The position numbers and the translations under genes were made by a program. Positions 8,501 through 15,290 of a DNA stretch of 36,169 nucleotides are shown here, piece after piece (position 1 is the first letter of the stretch; the number at the start of each line of letters is the position of its first letter). This stretch comes from a virus. The DNA lies in IMG/VR virus record IMGVR_UViG_3300027987_000175, positions 1-36,169 of that record; one strand, written 5' to 3'. The notes under the pieces were generated by a model. It was given only the letters and a program-made list of their open reading frames with translations. It ran no database searches and was not told the origin of the DNA.

Positions 8501-9027
8501 CCAACACCTCGACCGTCGTCGCCGACGCGGTGCGCGCGATCGTGGCTGCGATGCGCGGCCGCACCGGCTACCGGTCCTGCTGGACGCAGGGCACGGGCAT
8601 CCCGGTGTACCACTCGGCCGAGCTCGCGCTGTTCGACGACAACACGCTGAGCGGCCTCGTGATCGCGCACGTGGGCGACCCGAACCGCACCGGCGAGGCC
8701 GGCGACGGCACGCAGGTCATGGCGACGCTCGGCACCCGGCGCGCCCGCGAGGAGGGCATCACGGTGCACTGCCTCGCCTGGTCGTCGACCGGCGACGCCG
8801 TCGACGGGTCGATGCAGGCCGTGTGGGACGCCGCGACCGCCATCGTCGACGACGTCGACGCCGAGCTGCGCGGCGACGTCGCCGGGATCGGCCCGAGCCT
8901 CGGCCTCGTGCCCGCCTACCGCGAGGTGACGGCCCGGCTCGACGCCGTGACCGGCGTCCGCCCCTACGCGGCCGAGGGCCTCGTGTGCGAGCTGTCGTTC
9001 GACCTCGCGGTGACCGCCCGCCTGTAG
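8497..9027 (+). CDS. Tail terminator / head-tail joining protein
   Basis: 176 residues from GTG 8497 (GTGA overlap). Alpha/beta pattern with AVRAIVAAMRG at the start, a central ITVHCLAWSS strand, and a final LSFDLAVTARL strand is typical of tail terminator proteins (lambda gpU/HK97 gp10-neighbour type) that cap the tail tube. The call rests mainly on position between connector and tail tube and on size. Confidence 0.62.
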   Translation: MTNTSTVVADAVRAIVAAMRGRTGYRSCWTQGTGIPVYHSAELALFDDNTLSGLVIAHVGDPNRTGEAGDGTQVMATLGTRRAREEGITVHCLAWSSTGDAVDGSMQAVWDAATAIVDDVDAELRGDVAGIGPSLGLVPAYREVTARLDAVTGVRPYAAEGLVCELSFDLAVTARL

Positions 9028-9045
9028 CTGCTGCCCCACGTACGA

Positions 9046-9071
9046 CCCCCCGGCCGACCCGGCTGCGGGGG
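9046..9071 (+). terminator. Possible weak hairpin before small tail gene
   Basis: A run of six C at 9046-9051 faces five G at 9067-9071, with an inner GCCG/CGGC pairing. It lies in the 70-base gap after the tail terminator gene and could slow transcription. No U-run is present. Confidence 0.35.
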
Positions 9072-9097
9072 CATTCGCCATGCCCGAAGGGAGCACC

Positions 9098-9379
9098 GTG
9101 CCTCGAATCGTGTACGTCGGGAAGCACGCAGCTGTCGACGTCCCGCACCTGCGACTCGCCGAGGTCGCGTTCGGGGTGCCGGTCGACGTCGACGAGGCGG
9201 CCGCCGAGCAGCTGCTCGCGCAGCCCGGCAACTGGGCCCGCGAGGACAGCGACGGCGGCCGCCAGGCCGTCGCCGAGGTCGCAGCGCGAGCCAAGCGGAA
9301 GGCGGCCGCCGAGCGTGCCGCGAAGCGCGCCGAGCAGGCGCCGGACGCGGCCGCAGCGCCGGCCGGAACGGAGGGCTGA
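9098..9379 (+). CDS. Small protein upstream of the tail tube gene
   Basis: 93 residues from GTG 9098, preceded by GAAGGGAG; an in-frame ATG at 9080 would add six residues but has a poorer ribosome site. The N-terminal part (RIVYVGKHAAVDVPHLRLAEVAFGV) is followed by EQLLAQPGNWARE and a long Ala/Lys/Arg/Glu helix. Domain plan resembles the small head protein at 6622-6870. Function unknown; tail or neck assembly is suggested by position only. Confidence 0.65.
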   Translation: MPRIVYVGKHAAVDVPHLRLAEVAFGVPVDVDEAAAEQLLAQPGNWAREDSDGGRQAVAEVAARAKRKAAAERAAKRAEQAPDAAAAPAGTEG

Positions 9380-9382
9380 GCG

Positions 9383-10420
9383 ATGACCGCGACCATGCTC
9401 GATCACCAGCTCGGGTTTGGTGTCGAGACCACGTGGAACACGCCCGTGACGGTCGACGAGTTCGTCGAGTGGCTGCCGGGCAACGGGATCGAGTGGGACC
9501 CCGAGATCGTGCAGGGTGCCGGGCTGCGGGTCGGCTCGCAGGTCGACCGGTCGATCCGACGCGTCGCGCAGGTCGGGCAGGGGTCGGGCAAGATCGCGTT
9601 CGAGCTGATGTCGGTCGGCTGCGGCAAGCTGATCAAGGGCTTGATGGGCACCGGCGCGTCGGCCGACGCGGACAGCGGGGGCGGCACCTTTCAGGAGCTG
9701 TTCACCCTCGATTACGACGGCACGTACCCGGACCCGTTCACGCTGCAGGAGGGCATCGTCACGCCCGGCGGCACGGTGCACACCTACACCTACGCGGGCT
9801 GCAGCATCACCGACGGCGACATCGAGATGCCCGAGTCGGGCATCGTCACGGTCACGCTCGGGATCGACGCGCGCAGCCTCGCGACGGCGACGGCCCTTGC
9901 CACCGCGAGCTACCCGTCGGGCGGGTCGCTGTTCACGAGCTCGCTCCCGACGACCAACGGGGCGAAGTTCGGCGGGTCGCTGACCGTGCCGACGTCGACG
10001 GCCGTCGCGTCCTCGACCGGCACGGCGACGGCCGTCAAGTCATGGAAGCTGTCGATCAAGAACAACCTCGACGTCAAGCGGCGCGTCATCGGCGGCCGCA
10101 ACCGGCCGACGGTCGGCAAGCGCGAGGCGATCCTGTCGGCCGTCGTCGAGTACGACGCGACGACCGGCGGCACCTTCCGTGACGCGTACCTCGCGCAGTC
10201 GGCCGTGCCGATCCTGCTCGACCTCACCACGGCCGAGACGCTCAACACGGGCACCGCTCGATTCCAGGTCGCGATCCCGGCAAGCAAGATCGACAAGGGT
10301 CCGATCCCGATGCCCGAGGACGGCAAGACCGTCACGACCTCGATCGACTTCAAGGTGCTCGACGACCTCACGAACGCGCCGCTGTACCTCGTGCGGCGCA
10401 CCGCTGAGACCGCACTCTGA
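9383..10420 (+). CDS. Major tail tube protein
   Basis: 345 residues. The start (MLDHQLGFGVETTWNTPVTVDEFVEWLP) and beta-rich body with repeated 'LSIKNNLDVKRRVIGGRNRPTVGKREA' and 'VDFKVLDD-like' strands match siphovirus tail tube proteins of actinobacteriophages. Hexamer rings of this protein stack around the tape measure. It lies upstream of the gp10-like protein and tail chaperones. GAGCG precedes the ATG closely. Confidence 0.85.
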   Translation: MTATMLDHQLGFGVETTWNTPVTVDEFVEWLPGNGIEWDPEIVQGAGLRVGSQVDRSIRRVAQVGQGSGKIAFELMSVGCGKLIKGLMGTGASADADSGGGTFQELFTLDYDGTYPDPFTLQEGIVTPGGTVHTYTYAGCSITDGDIEMPESGIVTVTLGIDARSLATATALATASYPSGGSLFTSSLPTTNGAKFGGSLTVPTSTAVASSTGTATAVKSWKLSIKNNLDVKRRVIGGRNRPTVGKREAILSAVVEYDATTGGTFRDAYLAQSAVPILLDLTTAETLNTGTARFQVAIPASKIDKGPIPMPEDGKTVTTSIDFKVLDDLTNAPLYLVRRTAETAL

Positions 10421-10433
10421 TCGGGGGTAGGCC

Positions 10434-11015
10434 GTGGCCGGGGTGACCGTCAAGACGTCCGGAGCGGACGACCTGCGGCGCCTCGGCCGCGACCTGCAGC
10501 GGGCCGGCGCCGTGACCCTGCGCCGCGAGCTGCTCAAGGGCCTGCAGCGCGCAGGCACCATCGCCAAGGCGGCCGTGCCGCCGTCCGCGCGCGACCACCT
10601 GCCCAACAGCGGCGGCATCGGCAAGGGCATCGGCCTCGGCGACTACGTCGCTGAGCTCGGCGTCGTGGCGAAGGTGTCGGCCACCGGCCGGAACGCAGGC
10701 ATCCGGATCACGGGCAGCAAGAGCAAGGCCAAGGCCGAGGCGCACCGGCGCCGCCAGGCGCGCAAGAACAGCAAGCGCAAGCCGTCGAGGCAGCGCGCGG
10801 CGTCGACGTCGCTGCGCGGGCAGGGCCTCGTCGACCTCAACGCGATCAACCGGGGCCGGGTCAAGGCGCCGACGTTCGGGCACCGGCCGTGGCACGTGCA
10901 GACGGTCAAGCCCGGGTTCTTCACGGACGCCATGACCGGCCCGGTAGCGGCGGCCGCCCGCCAGGCGGCGGTCGACGCAGTCAGCGCGATCGAGCGCGAC
11001 ATCACGCGCGGGTAG
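10434..11015 (+). CDS. HK97 gp10-like neck/tail completion protein
   Basis: 193 residues from GTG 10434 with GGGGGTAG upstream. It begins with VTVKTSGADDLRRLGRDLQRAGAVTLRRELLKGLQRAG, matching gp10-like/minor head proteins that link neck and tail. A very basic central segment (SKSKAKAEAHRRRQARKNSKRKPSRQR) is probably an insert. Position after rather than before the tail tube gene is a local rearrangement of the usual order. Confidence 0.72.
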   Translation: MAGVTVKTSGADDLRRLGRDLQRAGAVTLRRELLKGLQRAGTIAKAAVPPSARDHLPNSGGIGKGIGLGDYVAELGVVAKVSATGRNAGIRITGSKSKAKAEAHRRRQARKNSKRKPSRQRAASTSLRGQGLVDLNAINRGRVKAPTFGHRPWHVQTVKPGFFTDAMTGPVAAAARQAAVDAVSAIERDITRG

Positions 11016-11058
11016 CCCCCCGCGCGCTCCACCCACCACAACCGGGAGCAGCTGCACC

Positions 11059-11577
11059 ATGACCTCACCCACCTTCGGTTACGAAACCCGCGACGGCCGG
11101 ATGCTCGACGTCGAGCTGCTCGTCGACATCGACGAGCTCGACATCGACGCGGCCGAGGCGCTCGAAGAGGCGATCGGCGCCGACATCCGCGCGATCAACG
11201 ACCTGCCGCTCACGAAGCAGCTGCGAACGTTCGTGTTCATCAGCGTGCGCCGGGTCGACCCCGAGGCCACCATGCGCGACGTCGGCCGCGTGAAGCTCGG
11301 CCCGCTGCTCGGCGCGTTCACGGCCGCCGTCGACGCGCGGCGCGCCCGTACGGCCGCAGCTGCCCCGTCAGCGACCGAACCGCCCGCGCTGCGTGTCATC
11401 GCCCGGGCCGACCCCGACGACCTCGTCAGCGAGCCGGGCACGGGCGCGCAGGACACCCCGGCCGGCCGTGACGTCCACTTCACGGCGACAGTCGCGCTGC
11501 CGGTCGCCGTGACCATGCCCGAGCCCGGCGAGCCGGGCGAGGTGCTCAGCCCTACCAACGCCGACAGCGAGGACTAG
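11059..11577 (+). CDS. Tail assembly chaperone, short form
   Basis: 172 residues from ATG 11059 with GGGAGCAGC upstream. Acidic protein (LLVDIDELDIDAAEALEEAIGADIRAIND) just before the tape measure, as for lambda gpG-type chaperones. The C-terminal 60 residues are Pro/Ala/Asp-rich and probably disordered. Its end overlaps a second open frame shifted by -1 (11472-11771), indicating a frameshifted long form. Confidence 0.85.
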   Translation: MTSPTFGYETRDGRMLDVELLVDIDELDIDAAEALEEAIGADIRAINDLPLTKQLRTFVFISVRRVDPEATMRDVGRVKLGPLLGAFTAAVDARRARTAAAAPSATEPPALRVIARADPDDLVSEPGTGAQDTPAGRDVHFTATVALPVAVTMPEPGEPGEVLSPTNADSED

Positions 11578-11771
11578 CGGCCGCTGTCGGCACTGCCGCG
11601 CGCCCGGCTCGTGGGTTGCCCCCGCCCGCGATCCGGGCCGCGCGCCGCCGCTACCTGCTGGCGTTCCTGACCCTCTGGCAGATGCACCCGAGGGACGTGG
11701 GCCGGCTGTTCGTGTGGGAGTTCTGGGCGCTCGTCGACGAGGTCGAGCGCGTCCGGTCGCAGCAGAAGTGA
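11472..11771 (+). CDS. Tail assembly chaperone, -1 frameshift extension
   Basis: An open frame at -1 relative to the short chaperone, from after a stop at 11469-11471 to TGA 11769-11771, with no good start of its own. Its end, RRRYLLAFLTLWQMHPRDVGRLFVWEFWALVDEVERV, is a typical conserved helix-rich gpT-type region. Ribosomes must slip back one base between 11472 and 11577. No perfect slippery heptamer was found; candidates are Pro codon CCT at 11551 (preceded by C, giving CCC) and Gly GGC at 11536 (giving GGG). It ends 15 bases before the tape measure. Confidence 0.8.
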   Translation, partial: RPLHGDSRAAGRRDHARARRAGRGAQPYQRRQRGLAAAVGTAARPARGLPPPAIRAARRRYLLAFLTLWQMHPRDVGRLFVWEFWALVDEVERVRSQQK

Positions 11772-11786
11772 GGGGGGGCCTGCCGG

Positions 11787-14700
11787 GTGGCTGAGCGCAA
11801 CGTGTCGTTCGACCTGCTCGCGATCGACAAGGCGAGCGAGGCTCTCGCCAAGGTCGGCCGCGAGGTCGCCGACCTCGGCGACAAGGTCGACCGGGCGAGC
11901 GGCACGGTCAACATCGACGCGGACACGGCGAAGGCCCGAGAGCAGGTCGCCGCGCTCGACGCTCAGCTCGGCAGGCTCAACGCGAAGGGCCTGCGCATCG
12001 ACGCGAACGTCGAGCAGGCCGAACGACAGCTCGCGATCCTGCAGGCCGAGCTCGCCCGCACGACGGACGAGACGCGGCAGGTCGAGGTGCGCGCCGACAT
12101 CTCGCAGGCCGAGGCCGAGCTGCGCCGGCTCAAGGCTGAGCGCATCTCGATCGACCTCGACACGGCGCAGGTGTCAGCCAAGGCAGCCAAGGTGCGGGCC
12201 GAGCTCGACGAGGTCGCCCGCGACCGCGAGGTCAAGATCGACCTCGATCCGTCCCGGTGGGATGGGAAGCTCGCGAAGCTGCGCGGCGACCTCGACCGGC
12301 TGAAGAACGACGGCAACGACGGGTTCTCGATCAACGCCGACGTCGGCGGCGCCGTCGCAGGGATCGCCCGTCTGACGACGCTGATCGCTGCCCTGATCCC
12401 GCTCGCGGCCGCCGCGGCGGGCGCCGTCGCCGGGATCGGCGCCGTCGGCCTGGCCGGGATCGGCGCGGCCGTCGCCGGGTTCCAAGGAGTCGGCGACGCG
12501 ATCAAGGCGATGGGCGATCAGGCCAGCGCGGGCGGCGCCGCCGTGAAGGTGTCGGCCGAGGCGATCCGGTCCGCTACCCGGCAGGTCGAGGCCGCTCAGC
12601 GCGACCTGCGCGACTCGCAGCGCGACGTCGTCGCGGCGCAGAAGGACGCCGAGCGAGCAGCTCGCGACGTCACGGCCGCGCAGAAGGATCTCGCGACCGC
12701 TGAGCGCGACGCGCAGCGCGCCGAGGCCGACCTGACGGCCGCCAGACGAGACGCGATCAGGACCCTGCAGGACTACCAGACGCGTGCCTCGGGCATGGCG
12801 CTGTCGCAGCAGGACGCGGCGCTGTCGGTGCGCGAGGCCGAGGCCCGGCTCGCCGAGGTGACGGCCGACGGCACGAGCACGCAGCTCGAACGGGAGCGCG
12901 CGGCGCTGTCGGTGGCGCAGGCGCAGCAGCGTCAGCGCGACCTCACGATCGAGGCGACCCGGCTGCAGGAGGACAAGACCGAGGCCGAGGCGAAGGGCGT
13001 CGAGGGCAGCGACCGCGTCGTCGCCGCGCAGGACCGGGTCGAGCAGGCGCACGACCGGGTCGAGGCCGCGACGCAGCGCGTCGCCGACGCGCAGGACCGG
13101 CAGGAGCAGGCGCAGCAGAAGATCATCGACGCGCAGGAAAAGGTCGCTCTCGCAACGCAGCGCGTGGCCGACGCGCAGCTGCACCTGCAGGAGACGATGC
13201 ACCCCGAGGCGGCGGCCGGCGGCGTCGACAAGCTCGCCCAGGCCATGAGCAAGCTCGGGCCCAAGGCGCAGGAGTTCGTGCGGTTCATGCGCGAGTTCAT
13301 CGACGGCCCGCTCACGCAGCTGCGGCAGGCCGGGCAAGAGGCGTTCCTGCCCGGGATTCAGTCGGGCCTCGAACGGCTCAAGCCGCTGATGAAGGAGATC
13401 ACCCCGGCGTGGGCGGCGTTCTCGGGCACGATCGGCAAGGCGCTCGGCGACCTCATTCCGCTGTTCGGGCAGCTCGCCGCGCCGTTCCTGCGGTTCGTCG
13501 ACGCGTCGCTCAAGGGCCTTGCCCCGCTGCAGGGTGTGCTGCAGGCGTTCGTGACGCAGCTCGCCGGGGTGCTCGACGAGCTCGTGCGCTCGGGCACGGC
13601 CGAGGCTGCGATGCGGGCGCTCGTCGAGGTGGTCGGCGCGCTGCTGCCGATCCTGCCCGAGCTGATCCGGCTCGGCGCCGACCTGGCCGTGCAGGTGTTC
13701 CCGCTGCTCGCGCAGATCATCCGCGAGCTCGGTCCGCTCGTGCTGGAGCTCGTCAAGGCGCTCGGGCCCCTGCTCGTCGAGGCGCTCAAGCTACTGATCC
13801 CGCTGATTCACGACCTCGTGCAGTTCCTCGTCGATCACCCCGAGGTGCTGCAGGGCCTCGTGCTCGGCGCCATCGCGTTGACGACCGCGATCGGCCCGCT
13901 CATGGACATACTGCCCGTGATCGTCGAGGCGATCACGGGCCTGTCGGCGCCGGTCCTGATCGTCGTCGGCGTGATCGCTGCCCTCGCTGCCGGGATCAAG
14001 TACGCATGGGACAACAGCGAGTCGTTCCGGCAGAAGGTCGGCGAGCTGTGGCAGGCGCTGCAGCAGGCGTGGCAGGCGATCAGCGAGGCCGTCAAGCCCG
14101 CGCTCGATCAGCTCGTCGCGACCGTGCGCGACGACGTGATCCCGGCGCTAGGCGGATTCGTTGAGGCGATCACCCCGATCATCACGTGGATCGTCGAGCA
14201 CCTGGCGCCCATCGTGGCGACGGTATTCGGCGGGATCGTCCAGGTAATCGAGGGCGCGCTTAAGATGATCTCCGGCATCATTAACGTGGTGACCGGGATT
14301 ATCACCGGAGATTGGTCCCGGGTGTGGGAAGGGATCAAGCAAATTGCTAAGGGTGCTTGGGATATTATCTCCGGAATCGTGACGACCGCGCTCGACCTCG
14401 TGAAGAAAGAGCTTACGGCCGCTAAGGATTTCATCGTCGGGATCTGGAATTGGATTACCGACCAGTTCGGGAAGCTAAAGGACAGCATTAGCAAGGCAGC
14501 TTCCGGAATGTGGGACGGGCTCAAGGACGCATTCAAGACCGCGCTTAACTGGATCATCGACCGGTGGAACAGCCTACGGTTTACCGTCCCGTCGATCGAC
14601 CTCGGCCCGGCCGGTTCATTCGGCGGCTTCACGATCGGCGTCCCCTCGATCCCGCACCTCGCCACCGGCGGCATCACCACCGGCCCGACCCTGGCCGTCG

Positions 14701-14897
14701 TCGGCGACAACCCGGGCGGCCGCGAGGCGATCATCCCGCTCGACCGAGGCGGCGGCCTGGGGACGACAGTGCAGCTCATCGTGCAGATGCACGGCGTCAT
14801 GGCCGGCGACGAGGACGCGTTCGGCCGCGCAGTCATCTCGGCGATCGTCGCCGGGGTCAACACGGGTGTGCTGCCCCGCACCCTTCTACCCACCTGA
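11787..14897 (+). CDS. Tape measure protein
   Basis: 1036 residues from GTG 11787 with GAGGGGGGG upstream. Residues 1-480 are long coiled coil (repeated E-R/Q-A-D-A heptads); 190-240 and 700-735 are hydrophobic Ala/Gly/Leu/Ile segments likely to insert in membranes. The C-terminus has Trp/Ile repeats and a LATGGITTGPTLAVVGDNPGGREAIIPLD end typical of tape measures. No lysozyme or peptidase domain is visible. Codon use changes sharply around 14150-14600, as if that section were recently acquired. Confidence 0.95.
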   Translation: MAERNVSFDLLAIDKASEALAKVGREVADLGDKVDRASGTVNIDADTAKAREQVAALDAQLGRLNAKGLRIDANVEQAERQLAILQAELARTTDETRQVEVRADISQAEAELRRLKAERISIDLDTAQVSAKAAKVRAELDEVARDREVKIDLDPSRWDGKLAKLRGDLDRLKNDGNDGFSINADVGGAVAGIARLTTLIAALIPLAAAAAGAVAGIGAVGLAGIGAAVAGFQGVGDAIKAMGDQASAGGAAVKVSAEAIRSATRQVEAAQRDLRDSQRDVVAAQKDAERAARDVTAAQKDLATAERDAQRAEADLTAARRDAIRTLQDYQTRASGMALSQQDAALSVREAEARLAEVTADGTSTQLERERAALSVAQAQQRQRDLTIEATRLQEDKTEAEAKGVEGSDRVVAAQDRVEQAHDRVEAATQRVADAQDRQEQAQQKIIDAQEKVALATQRVADAQLHLQETMHPEAAAGGVDKLAQAMSKLGPKAQEFVRFMREFIDGPLTQLRQAGQEAFLPGIQSGLERLKPLMKEITPAWAAFSGTIGKALGDLIPLFGQLAAPFLRFVDASLKGLAPLQGVLQAFVTQLAGVLDELVRSGTAEAAMRALVEVVGALLPILPELIRLGADLAVQVFPLLAQIIRELGPLVLELVKALGPLLVEALKLLIPLIHDLVQFLVDHPEVLQGLVLGAIALTTAIGPLMDILPVIVEAITGLSAPVLIVVGVIAALAAGIKYAWDNSESFRQKVGELWQALQQAWQAISEAVKPALDQLVATVRDDVIPALGGFVEAITPIITWIVEHLAPIVATVFGGIVQVIEGALKMISGIINVVTGIITGDWSRVWEGIKQIAKGAWDIISGIVTTALDLVKKELTAAKDFIVGIWNWITDQFGKLKDSISKAASGMWDGLKDAFKTALNWIIDRWNSLRFTVPSIDLGPAGSFGGFTIGVPSIPHLATGGITTGPTLAVVGDNPGGREAIIPLDRGGGLGTTVQLIVQMHGVMAGDEDAFGRAVISAIVAGVNTGVLPRTLLPT

Positions 14898-14915
14898 CGG
14901 GAAGGGGTCACGCAC

Positions 14916-15287
14916 GTGACGGTCGGCGCAAGCGCTGCGAACGCAAACGCGTACATCGACAGCATCACCGGGGCCGCCGGTGGCGGGTACATCCAATACC
15001 ACACCGGCGACCCCGGGGCGGCGGGCACGTCGAACGTCGGCAGCTCGACCCGTGCCGCTATCTCATTCCCCGCGGCATCGGGCGGCACGTCGACTCAGAC
15101 GGGCACGAGCACGCTCACCGGGTGGGCCGGCGGCAGCGTCACCGTGTCGCACGGGTCGCTGTGGTCGGCGAGCTCTGGCGGCACGTTCCGGGGGTCGTTC
15201 GCATTCTCGGTCAGCCGGTCCGTGGTGAACGGCGACAACCTCAACACGTCGTCTGTGGCATTCACTGCAGGCAACGTGGCGGCGTGA
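14916..15287 (+). CDS. Small tail/fibre-associated protein with HTGDPG motif
   Basis: 123 residues from GTG 14916 after GGGAAGGGG. It is Ser/Thr/Gly-rich and beta-predicted. The QYHTGDPGAAGTSNVGSSTRAAISF segment resembles the 'LHTGDPG' signature of small virion proteins common in actinobacterial siphophages. The rest alternates small and hydrophobic residues as in fibre or tube-decorating domains. It sits between tape measure and tip protein. Exact role unknown. Confidence 0.65.
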   Translation: MTVGASAANANAYIDSITGAAGGGYIQYHTGDPGAAGTSNVGSSTRAAISFPAASGGTSTQTGTSTLTGWAGGSVTVSHGSLWSASSGGTFRGSFAFSVSRSVVNGDNLNTSSVAFTAGNVAA

Positions 15288-15290
15288 TCC

